Of a stretch of DNA of 28,652 nt, positions 16,179 through 23,741 are shown piece after piece. The stretch comes from a virus. The stretch is from positions 1-28,652 of the IMG/VR virus record IMGVR_UViG_3300024264_003058; one strand, given 5' to 3'. The translations under genes and the position numbers were made by a program. The notes under the pieces are model-generated. The model saw only the letters and a list, made by a program, of their open reading frames with translations. It was not told the origin of the DNA and did not search any database. The number at the start of each line of letters is the position of its first letter. Position 1 is the stretch's first letter.

Positions 16179-16275
16179 ATCATTTGTTTTTGTGGAGCCG
16201 AAGCTTCCGGTTAATTTAATTTAAACATAACACGTGCCCTAGCTACATCTTATGTTCGGTTATACGTATATAAAA
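16179..16275 (-). promoter_or_regulatory. Leader/promoter region of the Hsp20 gene
   Basis: A 97-nt gap. On the minus strand it has ACGTATAAC (TATAAC at plus 16259-16264), then GCTAGGGCACG, and close to the start codon a small hairpin CCGGA-AGC-TTCGG. No clear Shine-Dalgarno is seen before the ATG at 16178. The leader is long for this compact genome, so regulation at the RNA level is possible but not shown. Confidence 0.4.
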
Positions 16276-16902
16276 TTATTTCTCTGTATCAAAGAAAAAT
16301 ACTTGTGTTAATCTTGCTGTATCTATATTATGACCAAAGTAAGTAGGAGCTGCATGAATTAATTTTGCATCCCATATTACTAAACGATTAAAAATATTAG
16401 CTGCATGATCAATTCTTACATATGGGGTTGGATCAACCCATGTATCTCCAGCAAACGCTGCTCCAATATTGTCTTCTCCACCTCTTAATCCTGTTTCTTT
16501 ATGTGCATAAAATGAAGTACCTGCTTCATAAGGAGCATCTATGTTACCATACCAAGCTGCTGCCCAAGTTTGACTATCACAATGATAAACAGGTCTAAAA
16601 TCTGCTTTATGACTTTGGAATCTAGCATTCATACCATGTTCTTCCCATACAGTAATTTTTTCACCTATTGTTTCTTCAAATTTTTCTTTTACACCTTTAA
16701 AAAAGAATTGTTTTCTTGTTCTTAAACCTTCGAATCCTTCATCATCAAAAAACCATTGATTAATAGCAAAATTTCTTAGTTCTTTAGGGTTAGTATAGAA
16801 ATCATCTATTATGAATATTCTATGTTTATGGTTATCATTTAATTGGAAATTGTCAGTGTGTACTACACCCCATTCTCCATTTGGGTCTGAATCTTTATAC
16901 AT
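16276..16902 (-). CDS. DUF6445-type putative 2OG-Fe(II) oxygenase
   Basis: The 208-aa protein is a paralogue of the one at 236-802. It has IIDDFYTNPKELR at about residues 31-43, iron ligands H107, D109 and H183, and R197 for 2-oxoglutarate. Shared blocks include GTSFYAHKETG, the FNRLVIWDAKLIHAAPTYFG region and the C-terminal VFFFDTEK. A short N-terminal extension (DPNGEWGVVHTDN) is not in the paralogue. It lies between gp45 (2-nt gap) and the hsp20 leader, away from the sugar genes, so the two copies may have different substrates or act on a common polymer. Confidence 0.75.
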   Translation of the reverse strand: MYKDSDPNGEWGVVHTDNFQLNDNHKHRIFIIDDFYTNPKELRNFAINQWFFDDEGFEGLRTRKQFFFKGVKEKFEETIGEKITVWEEHGMNARFQSHKADFRPVYHCDSQTWAAAWYGNIDAPYEAGTSFYAHKETGLRGGEDNIGAAFAGDTWVDPTPYVRIDHAANIFNRLVIWDAKLIHAAPTYFGHNIDTARLTQVFFFDTEK

Positions 16903-16904
16903 AA

Positions 16905-17639
16905 TTAATCTATTATTTGTTCGTTTCTTGTTATAAAATATATACTTGATATATCTTCATTATCAAATGTAAATTTAGCTAATCCTTTTGTTGATAAATA
17001 TAGCTTAGTTGAATCACTGTCTTTATTTACATTTAATATTTCTTTAAATCTTTGAGAATCAAATGGAAGTTGCAACATTAAGAAATCATCACTTATATCC
17101 CCCTCAATTTGATACGTTACTTTACTTGAAAAATCTGTATTATCCCCAAATGTAAATTGACATACTGTTTTATCATCTAAATCCTTTATACCTTCTAGTA
17201 CTAATGTGCTATATTCAGATAATGCATTTTTTGCTTTTAGTAAATTGTCTATATCATCTCTGCTTAAATCCAATTCCATATCCCATTCAACATCTTTAAA
17301 CCAATTAATTTTTGGTATAACTTCTGGGGAGGATAATGAATAACTTAATTCAAAATTAGCATCATTAATTAAAAGTTTTCTAGATAGTTCGCCTTGTGAT
17401 TCTGTCCCTAATAATAAATCACCACTAGTTATGCCTATTAGTTTTTGAAGTTTGGAACTATCATATACTCCTAATACCGCGTTTTCTATGGGAAAATCGT
17501 TGATATAAACACCAGCAGCAACTCCTCCACTACCTACGTGAACAGCTAATTTATTGTCTTTTATAACCCATTTAGCTTGATTAAATTCATTCAAATAGTA
17601 TTTTGAAATGAACGATTGTAACTTATTTTTATTTATCAT
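16905..17639 (-). CDS. 45: Sliding clamp gp45
   Basis: The 244-aa product matches T4-type gp45 (228 aa) in length and pattern: a two-domain, beta-rich, acidic protein with no catalytic motif, as expected for one subunit of the trimeric processivity ring. Recognisable parts are the early strand-helix region (INKNKLQSFISKYYLNEFNQ, N-terminal 20 residues), a central acidic linker and the C-terminal strands ending YFITRN. It tethers the polymerase to DNA and, in T4, also activates late transcription. It follows polymerase part B by 3 nt. In T4 gene 45 precedes 44-62 and 43 comes last; here both polymerase pieces precede gp45. Confidence 0.85.
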   Translation of the reverse strand: MINKNKLQSFISKYYLNEFNQAKWVIKDNKLAVHVGSGGVAAGVYINDFPIENAVLGVYDSSKLQKLIGITSGDLLLGTESQGELSRKLLINDANFELSYSLSSPEVIPKINWFKDVEWDMELDLSRDDIDNLLKAKNALSEYSTLVLEGIKDLDDKTVCQFTFGDNTDFSSKVTYQIEGDISDDFLMLQLPFDSQRFKEILNVNKDSDSTKLYLSTKGLAKFTFDNEDISSIYFITRNEQIID

Positions 17640-17642
17640 AAC

Positions 17643-18587
17643 TTATATTTCTATTGTTTCAAATGCTGTGTTATATGGGTTTAAATCTAAACTCCATTGT
17701 AAATCATTAAAAAATCCTTCTAATTTATTAAGTAAAATGGATTCAAATACGTTTTTTTTATCTGCAAACATTTCTAAAAAATCAACTATTTTTGTTGGCA
17801 TATCATAATCTAAAAATGCTAATGCTTCTATTTTATAGGGATTATCTTTTAAATATATCCATTTAACTTTGTCTGATTTAGTAATTTGATTATGACTTTT
17901 ATCTAATTTCCAGAATCTAAGTAAATCATTATATCGTATAGCAGCTTTTACAGCAGCAGGTGCTCCCTTTTTTATTCCACTAAACATTTCTCCTGCTCTA
18001 GCCCTAACACCTACGTAATCATCATATTTTTTTACTGAGGTGGGGTTACCTAATTTTACAATTGGTATACCACCACTCAATATTTTTTTCTTCATTTCTT
18101 TTATTTGATCTAAAATGTCTTCTCGTTTAGCACCTTTTAATACTTGAGTTAATAAATCACTAAAAAATGCTCCTAATACTGGTGGGAAATTTGCTTTTTT
18201 AAATTCCAAACCTTTTACATCAAGGATATCTTTTTCAATACCTTCTTGTTTAGTAATCCATTGTGCATATCTTCTATTTGCTCTAAAATAAGCTGATCTA
18301 ATAACACATTCGGTTTTCATTTCTAAGAAATGCTCTTGATCATTAGGTACATTAAAACAATCTTCAGCTAATGATGTATAATAATCATTAATTTCATGTT
18401 CAAACTGGAATGCCACTTGTTCAGCATTATTGTCCTTAATTTCATTACTCATTTCATCATAATCATTCCATAAGAATCTTAGTAATGGAGCAGCATCAAT
18501 ATAATTAGAATCTGTATCAACGTAAGCACAGTAATTAATTTTACCGGGTTCACAAATAAATTCTGGGGTTTCTTGTAATTGTTTCAT
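17643..18587 (-). CDS. 43: DNA polymerase gp43, C-terminal part (motif C, thumb)
   Basis: The 314-aa protein carries the family-B polymerase motif C as YVDTDS with catalytic D24 and D26, then the second half of the palm and the thumb, including the AAVKAAIRYNDLL and WIYLKDNPY segments typical of T4-like polymerases, and a C-terminal tail (NKLEGFFNDLQWSLD) where gp43 binds the clamp. It has no exonuclease, motif A or motif B; these are in the ORF at 20022-21818. The two together total 912 aa, close to T4 gp43 (898). ATG 18587 is preceded in frame by a stop (TAA) 21 nt upstream, so it is a true separate ORF. It must join part A to form an active enzyme. Confidence 0.93.
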   Translation of the reverse strand: MKQLQETPEFICEPGKINYCAYVDTDSNYIDAAPLLRFLWNDYDEMSNEIKDNNAEQVAFQFEHEINDYYTSLAEDCFNVPNDQEHFLEMKTECVIRSAYFRANRRYAQWITKQEGIEKDILDVKGLEFKKANFPPVLGAFFSDLLTQVLKGAKREDILDQIKEMKKKILSGGIPIVKLGNPTSVKKYDDYVGVRARAGEMFSGIKKGAPAAVKAAIRYNDLLRFWKLDKSHNQITKSDKVKWIYLKDNPYKIEALAFLDYDMPTKIVDFLEMFADKKNVFESILLNKLEGFFNDLQWSLDLNPYNTAFETIEI

Positions 18588-18625
18588 CGACGTGAATATA
18601 ATTATAATTTATTGGGAATCCAAAT

Positions 18626-19393
18626 TTATTTTAAAAGACATATATTTTCAAATTTAACATTTTTAAATCCAAACTTACCCCAATCAAAGTAATTTTCTAC
18701 TTTATCACATTCAATTTTATAGAATTCTTTTAAAAAGGGACTACTATTTTTATTTTGCATTATTTTTTTACCATCTAAGGCTCTAAAAAATTCAGTTGGA
18801 TGTTCAAACGAAATTAAATCCATTTTACCATATTTGCCTGCGTAACCAACCATTGAAGCTTTATCATCTCTACCTAAAAATTTATTTATATGGATTCCTA
18901 AACATCCAGGACCACAAAAATTCATTATATTTTCAGCTGGTAATTCTTCTTTGTTTACAATTTCAACTATGTGATCAATACAACTTTTTAAAATAGGGTG
19001 TCCTGGTGTACTACCTATAAAAGCATTTGCTACATTATGATATTCTAAATCACCTAAATTTAAATCTGTTGCTGCAACGAATTCAGTATCTTCATTTATA
19101 AACATATTTAATGATCCTAGACATATAGAATCAATATCAATATAAAACCCTCCATAAACATATAATATACAATATCTCCATAAATCAGATTTAAATGCCC
19201 CGGGAAGTATTCTATTATAAGCATCATATACTTCTCCTTGGAAGAAATGTCTCATAAAAATTTGCCTATCATTAGCATCAAAAAACTGGTAATCGTACTC
19301 TGGGTTTTCTAATCTCCAATCATCAACAATATATTGAAATTGAAGTTCAAAATTTCCATGCTCAAATGTTTGAAATATTCTTTTAGGTATCAT
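18626..19393 (-). CDS. DXD-type glycosyltransferase inserted between polymerase halves
   Basis: A 255-aa transferase of the Gly_transf_sug (capsular/mannosyltransferase OCH1-like) type. MIPKRIFQTFEHG at the N-terminus and LWRYCILYVYGGFYIDIDS at residues 71-89 are the signatures; D86-x-D88 binds the metal-nucleotide. The start is set at ATG 19393 because MIPKxIxQT is the usual N-terminus; a longer frame from 19417 would deepen the overlap with the gene before it from 11 to 35 nt. It would transfer a hexose to a glycan or other acceptor. It is out of place: other sugar genes are 9 kb away, and it sits with two small genes inside the split polymerase. Confidence 0.88.
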   Translation of the reverse strand: MIPKRIFQTFEHGNFELQFQYIVDDWRLENPEYDYQFFDANDRQIFMRHFFQGEVYDAYNRILPGAFKSDLWRYCILYVYGGFYIDIDSICLGSLNMFINEDTEFVAATDLNLGDLEYHNVANAFIGSTPGHPILKSCIDHIVEIVNKEELPAENIMNFCGPGCLGIHINKFLGRDDKASMVGYAGKYGKMDLISFEHPTEFFRALDGKKIMQNKNSSPFLKEFYKIECDKVENYFDWGKFGFKNVKFENICLLK

Positions 19394-19754
19394 ATTCTTT
19401 TGCTTCAAAAACTTCACTCCCAGTTATTAAATTAATATCATTTTTAAAACTATTTCTTTGTTCGTTTAGTTTAAATATTTGTTTAGAAGCATTTATAAAT
19501 TCTTTATCTCTTAAAGTTCCACTTCTTACTTTATTTTCTAAATCCCATAATGCACCATTTATTCTAGCCAATTCCAAATATAGTACTTGTAAAGTTGAAT
19601 CGTTTTGAGTAAATAAACTTATACATTTTTTATTTAATATCAAAAATTCTTTTTCCACTACAGCTAAATTAGCTGCATCTTTCATTCTTAATTTTTTTAA
19701 TTCAAGAATTGAAATTCTATCTAATAATTCCCCATTTGATATCTTTATATTCAT
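19383..19754 (-). CDS. DUF6165-like protein
   Basis: From ATG 19754 (one base after the upstream stop) the 123-aa protein reads MNIKISNGELLDRISILELKK, then a long helical region with KEFLILNKKC, LYLELARINGALWDLENKVR and FKLNEQRNSFKNDIN. This matches my recollection of DUF6165, a small helical family often found next to glycosyltransferases in bacteria and phages. The function is unknown. Its end overlaps the DXD glycosyltransferase by 11 nt, so the two probably moved together as a pair. A longer frame from 19772 would lie within the 89-aa gene and lacks support. Confidence 0.65.
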   Translation of the reverse strand: MNIKISNGELLDRISILELKKLRMKDAANLAVVEKEFLILNKKCISLFTQNDSTLQVLYLELARINGALWDLENKVRSGTLRDKEFINASKQIFKLNEQRNSFKNDINLITGSEVFEAKEYDT

Positions 19755-19755
19755 C

Positions 19756-20025
19756 TTAAAATGTTCTTTCACCTGGAAGTGGTGGTACTGTTACTGGTTT
19801 ATTCCCCGCTGAATCTATATCTGTTCTTTCTGCAACTGTAACTCTAAACTTATTACCATTAACTTTAAACTCACCTCCTTGTTTTAACATTTTTTTAAAG
19901 AATTTTTCTTGTGTTTCACTCCATTCTTCACTTAGTTTAATTACTTCGTCTTTATGTAAGGGTTCCTTACTAATACCTAAGTATATGGTTTGGTTAGCTC
20001 TAATAGATTGTCTTTTTAATGTCAT
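19756..20025 (-). CDS. Small unknown protein overlapping polymerase part A
   Basis: An 89-aa basic protein, with a helical middle (KLSEEWSETQEKFFKKMLKQG) and two beta strands (GEFKVNGNKFRVTVAER) before a proline-rich tail. No nuclease motif (LAGLIDADG, GIY-YIG, HNH) and no intein block can be seen, so it is not a recognisable homing enzyme. Its ATG overlaps the TGA of polymerase part A (ATGA), which shows translational coupling. Function unknown. Confidence 0.65.
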   Translation of the reverse strand: MTLKRQSIRANQTIYLGISKEPLHKDEVIKLSEEWSETQEKFFKKMLKQGGEFKVNGNKFRVTVAERTDIDSAGNKPVTVPPLPGERTF

Positions 20026-21818
20026 ATTTTTAGTTTTGAGATGAATTTATCTTTTGGGATTTCCCCTTCCATTATTTTACTATAGTACTTGTTAGCACAT
20101 AAAGCACTTTCTTGGATAATTCTGTGACCTGATAATGTAATTGCTTCACTTAAAATAGAATGATTCATACCATATCTAAAACTTGGAACAGCTGTAGCAC
20201 CATATAAACTATTAAGTAAAATTTTCATTGTATACTGCATTAAGTAATAATACTTACCCTTTTCAGTGTCTTTAGCTTTATATGCTTTTTTCATTAAGTT
20301 TTTATACTCAACTCTTTCATTAAACCACTTTTCTAAAATAACAGATAATGTTGATTTTTTAGAACTTGAGAAAAATGATCCATTAGCAGCAACTCTATAT
20401 TTTCCTTTTTCAATCGCTTTAACAATTTTCCCTACTTCCCATCTTTCATGTAGCATTTTAGTAGTTTCAAATACAACGCTAGTTTTAGGATCCATTGCCT
20501 TTAAATCATTTAATCCTAAACGATTATTTCTATCATCAGCATCAATAATTCTTCCAACATAAGTTTCTCTCCCAATATTAATAGTTCTAATAATAGCTGG
20601 GTATAGTGAAGTTAAATCTAAATCAAACATATTTTCATATAAACCTGCTTGGGGACAAAATAACCAACCACCAGCATAACCATCTTTCTTTTGAGGGTTC
20701 ATTTCTCTGTTTGGTGGCACAATACCTTGACCTAATAAGTAAGCTGATATTGCTCCATCTTGAGTTGTAGTGTTAGCATATACTTCACTATAGTTATGTT
20801 TTCCTTTATGTGAGATATTTCTAGTTAATGCTAAGTATTCTAATTTTTTATCTAGTTCTACTAATATTTCAACATCACGAAAGTTATAATCAACAAACTT
20901 TTGAATATCGTCTCTATATAAATCATTTAGATTACCATCATATTCAATCTTCTTTATACCAACATATTTTTCTCCAATAGCATCTAATTTCCAACTTGGT
21001 TCATCTTGCCAACCATATTTTTTATGTAATCTCATATAATCCAGAGATTCAATACCTTTAATATCAACAAAAAATCCAGTTCTTGTAAAAAATGAATTTT
21101 GGTCTGCTCTAGCCATTACAGGTTGGTTAACATAGCCATAAAGAGGAGACATTTGGTCTGCACGATCTTTTCCACAAACATTAACAATTCTCCAATACAA
21201 ATAAGGCATATCAAAGTTATCACTATTATACCCTATTAAAGAATCTGGTCTTGAATCTATAATTATTTGTACCCAACAATCAAGTAATTCTTTTTCAGTT
21301 CTAAAAGTGGCTACCTGTTGTTTAGCATTGGGATCAACTTTAACTATACCCTTAGGATCTAAAACTATACAACCCCATTTATCAGCTTGTTTATGATAAA
21401 ATGCTATTGATGTAACTGTTTTATTGGCTTTAGCAATTTCATCTGGTTCAAATGAGTCTAACATTTCACACTCAATATCAAAAAACATTTCTTGATGTCC
21501 AGTAGATGGTTCATCATTAGTTCCATATTCGTTTATTAGAAATTTTTGATGAATAGCATTACTACTCCTCATATCTGCCCAATAAAGTCCTGGTGTGTTT
21601 TTATGTTTATTTTTACCTCTAGTATAATAGAAATCAAGTGTAGGTTTTAAAGATCCCCCATCTATAGATTTCATAGTTTCTTCTGATGGATCACATTCTA
21701 TGTAAGCAAAGTCTTCGTACAATATTTTTTTATGTTCACCATCTGATTCCCACAGATGCATTTCCCATGTATTTTTTAACCCTTGTACTTTATCTCCTTG
21801 ATAACACTTTTTATACAT
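20022..21818 (-). CDS. 43: DNA polymerase gp43, N-terminal part (exonuclease, motifs A and B)
   Basis: The 598-aa product holds the 3'-5' proofreading exonuclease, with Exo I FFDIECE (D114, E116), Exo II GYNSDNFD (196-203) and Exo III YNFRD (311-315). It also holds the first half of the family-B polymerase domain, with motif A DLTSLYP (D401) and motif B KILLNSLYG (532-540). It ends soon after motif B, before motif C; the end reads IPKDKFISKLKI and then TGA. Motif C is supplied by the ORF at 17643-18587. Gene 43 splits near this point are known in some T4-like phages (for example Aeromonas phages). It starts right after mazG-like gene's stop and overlaps the 89-aa gene by 4 nt. Confidence 0.94.
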   Translation of the reverse strand: MYKKCYQGDKVQGLKNTWEMHLWESDGEHKKILYEDFAYIECDPSEETMKSIDGGSLKPTLDFYYTRGKNKHKNTPGLYWADMRSSNAIHQKFLINEYGTNDEPSTGHQEMFFDIECEMLDSFEPDEIAKANKTVTSIAFYHKQADKWGCIVLDPKGIVKVDPNAKQQVATFRTEKELLDCWVQIIIDSRPDSLIGYNSDNFDMPYLYWRIVNVCGKDRADQMSPLYGYVNQPVMARADQNSFFTRTGFFVDIKGIESLDYMRLHKKYGWQDEPSWKLDAIGEKYVGIKKIEYDGNLNDLYRDDIQKFVDYNFRDVEILVELDKKLEYLALTRNISHKGKHNYSEVYANTTTQDGAISAYLLGQGIVPPNREMNPQKKDGYAGGWLFCPQAGLYENMFDLDLTSLYPAIIRTINIGRETYVGRIIDADDRNNRLGLNDLKAMDPKTSVVFETTKMLHERWEVGKIVKAIEKGKYRVAANGSFFSSSKKSTLSVILEKWFNERVEYKNLMKKAYKAKDTEKGKYYYLMQYTMKILLNSLYGATAVPSFRYGMNHSILSEAITLSGHRIIQESALCANKYYSKIMEGEIPKDKFISKLKI

Positions 21819-22382
21819 TTATATAACAGTTCCTGGTTGGTGAAATTTTTGTAATTCATCTCCTGTAAAAAATTGTTGGAGATCTGGTTTGAAGTAATTA
21901 ATATTTTTCATTACTTTTCTGTCTCTCGTTCTATATACAATATACCGTCCTTCCTCAAGTTTTTCAAAATGGCAGGCCTCACCTTGTTCCTTACTTCGTT
22001 GGCTGACACTTTGTATGGCCTCTTCTTCAGTTTTACAAGCTTTTGACATATTACTTGCTTGTACTTCTTGATACGCTGGCCATATCTTATCCTTAAGGCC
22101 GTGTAACATAGTACCGTTCCCAAGGGAAACATAAGCAATATCGCACAAAGCGTCCAAAACTTCCACAATGTCGCCTCGTTCGCAAGCTTCTCTATATTCT
22201 TCGAGTTCTTCAAGGATGAAATCGTATACAAATTTCCACTCTTTTTCTTCTGGGATTGTTGGTTCATAATTATTTGGTTTACCAAATGTGGCGTTAAATG
22301 TTTCTACCTCGCTAACAAATGGTACTTCGTTAACCCATACTGGTAGTTCTTCTTCTTTAAATAATTTTAATTGTTTACTCAT
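21819..22382 (-). CDS. MazG-like nucleotide pyrophosphohydrolase
   Basis: The 187-aa protein has an all-alpha NTP pyrophosphatase core: E58/E59 and E62 in the EELEEYREA helix, then E74, D77 and D81 in VEVLDALCDIAYV, the paired metal-binding helices of the MazG/HisE-like superfamily. These enzymes hydrolyse (d)NTPs to NMP and pyrophosphate. Marine T4-like phages often carry a MazG-like gene and it is thought to adjust nucleotide pools. A C-terminal basic/aromatic region (about residues 130-187) may bind substrate. It overlaps the phosphoribosyltransferase gene by 8 nt and abuts the polymerase start, a logical place for a nucleotide-pool enzyme. Confidence 0.8.
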   Translation of the reverse strand: MSKQLKLFKEEELPVWVNEVPFVSEVETFNATFGKPNNYEPTIPEEKEWKFVYDFILEELEEYREACERGDIVEVLDALCDIAYVSLGNGTMLHGLKDKIWPAYQEVQASNMSKACKTEEEAIQSVSQRSKEQGEACHFEKLEEGRYIVYRTRDRKVMKNINYFKPDLQQFFTGDELQKFHQPGTVI

Positions 22383-22917
22383 CTTTCTGTTTATTTACAA
22401 ATTTCATAAATGATCCTTCTTTATCATTTGTTAATCCTCCTATCGTATGTAATTTACAATCTTCTTCTGGAAAAACCACGCTATTATCTTCTCTTTCTGC
22501 AAATTCTAAAAATTCATCACTTTTCAAATAGTCTTGAATTGGATCTGATTCTTTTGTTTCCCAAGGATAAATCAACCATTCATCCCCATCATGTGTTTCA
22601 GACCATATAGTAGGTTGAAAACAAGATGTATGTGGTTTATAATGTAACACGGCTGTATAAACTCCAGGACCTTTTTCTAGTGTAACTCCAGAATCACATA
22701 TATCATCAACTACTAATGTATTTGGACCTACTGCACCTACGTAAGGTAAACCTAATTTATGTGATATTAATACTGCTGGAATTAATCCACCTCTGGGAAT
22801 GCCATGAACTGAATCTATATTCATTAGATCGTGTCTAATTTTATCACATAAATTGTTAACTGCTTTATCTATATCATCCCAACATAGGAATATTTTATTA
22901 TCTGCTTTTAATGCCAT
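22375..22917 (-). CDS. Phosphoribosyltransferase-like protein
   Basis: A 180-aa type I phosphoribosyltransferase. The PRPP-binding signature TLVVDDICDSGVT (67-79, with D71/D72 and D75) is clear, and HGIPRGGLIPAVL (38-50) gives the upstream PRPP loop. Type I enzymes join or remove ribose-5-phosphate on bases, for example hypoxanthine or xanthine salvage; the base specificity is not readable. The C-terminal third contains an acidic stretch (ESDPIQDYLKSDEFLEFAERED) not usual in the family. It lies 5 nt after folE and overlaps the MazG-like gene by 8 nt, pointing to a purine-handling operon. Confidence 0.85.
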   Translation of the reverse strand: MALKADNKIFLCWDDIDKAVNNLCDKIRHDLMNIDSVHGIPRGGLIPAVLISHKLGLPYVGAVGPNTLVVDDICDSGVTLEKGPGVYTAVLHYKPHTSCFQPTIWSETHDGDEWLIYPWETKESDPIQDYLKSDEFLEFAEREDNSVVFPEEDCKLHTIGGLTNDKEGSFMKFVNKQKDE

Positions 22918-22922
22918 TTCTC

Positions 22923-23615
22923 TTATATGTTATGTCCTCCGTTATTTATTTTTAAACTATCAAAAAATTCTTTTCTAGCTAAATTAGTATTATCTTTAAA
23001 TACACCTGATGCTTTAGTTGTAACCATTGCTGCACCTTGATGTTTAACACCTCTACAGCTAACACAATTATGTGTTCCAACTATAGTAACAATTACACCT
23101 TTATTACCTTCAGTAATTTTATCTACTGCATTGTGGATAGCTGATGTTAATTGTTCTTGTATTGCTCCTCTTCTACCAAATAGCTCTACAATTCGGTTTA
23201 ATTTGGATAAACCAATTACTCTACCTTCATCTCCTGCTATATAACCGATGTGAACAACACCTCCAATGGTTTGATGATGGTGTGAACACATTGATGTTAA
23301 TGGAATATTTCTTTCAATAACAATACCATCATAACCATCTGATGGAAATGATGTTATGGGGGACATTTCAGTGTATCTACCTGCCCATAAATCGTTAACA
23401 TAGGCTTTTGCTACACGTTTAGGTGTTTCAGCTGAATTTGGGTCTCTTCTCCAATCACATTTTAATTCATCTAAAAACAGACCAAATTTATGGGCTGCTT
23501 TTTCTATCATATCTTTCTTTTGGGCATCATTAAAAGGGAATCCTGGCGCGACACCATTCGCAAACCCCTCTTGTACTACTTCTAATTCTTGGTGTAATTT
23601 TCTACGATTGCTCAT
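22923..23615 (-). CDS. folE: GTP cyclohydrolase I
   Basis: FolE opens GTP to dihydroneopterin triphosphate, the first step towards folate and, with QueD, towards preQ0. The 230-aa protein (E. coli 222) has the ETPKRVAKAY helix (63-72) and ERNIPLTSMCSHHHQTIGG with zinc ligand C110 and H113. It also has the RVIGLSKLNRIVELFGRR substrate region and GTHNCVSCRGVKHQGA (180-195) with the second zinc cysteine C184 and R188. All expected active-site residues are seen. In this genome it completes the four-enzyme preQ0 route with queD, queE and queC. It is separated from queE by an oxygenase gene and a 45-aa ORF. Confidence 0.95.
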   Translation of the reverse strand: MSNRRKLHQELEVVQEGFANGVAPGFPFNDAQKKDMIEKAAHKFGLFLDELKCDWRRDPNSAETPKRVAKAYVNDLWAGRYTEMSPITSFPSDGYDGIVIERNIPLTSMCSHHHQTIGGVVHIGYIAGDEGRVIGLSKLNRIVELFGRRGAIQEQLTSAIHNAVDKITEGNKGVIVTIVGTHNCVSCRGVKHQGAAMVTTKASGVFKDNTNLARKEFFDSLKINNGGHNI

Positions 23616-23739
23616 TTATATAACTTTTTAATTTATCTATTAATACTAACACATCATCTGGGTCCATTGTAATAGCACAGCATGTGTTTACATTTTCTTC
23701 TATATCATCTAATATACGAAGGGCTTCTAACTTATCCAA
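23602..23739 (-). CDS. Small ORF (45 aa, TTG start) between oxygenase and folE
   Basis: A 45-codon frame fills what would otherwise be a 126-nt gap. It starts at TTG 23739, two bases after the stop of the oxygenase gene, and ends 14 nt inside folE. The peptide is acidic and helical (LDKLEALRILDDIEENVN, then DPDDVLVLIDKLKSYINE) with a CC pair at residues 19-20. Phase with both neighbours, the lack of another use for the gap and protein-like composition support it; the lack of an ATG and of clear relatives argues for caution. Confidence 0.5.
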   Translation of the reverse strand: MDKLEALRILDDIEENVNTCCAITMDPDDVLVLIDKLKSYINEQS

Positions 23740-23741
23740 AC

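Noticed and set aside
17643-21818. Intein or group I intron as cause of the polymerase split
   Set aside because: Neither half shows intein terminal blocks (no cysteine/serine start of an N-intein, no HN ending), the inserted ORFs have no homing-endonuclease motif, and each half has its own stop and start. A degraded intron cannot be fully ruled out but nothing positive supports it.
21911-22285. A 124-codon minus-strand frame overlapping the MazG-like gene
   Set aside because: It lies wholly inside the MazG-like coding region in another frame; the MazG metal-binding helices show which frame is used.
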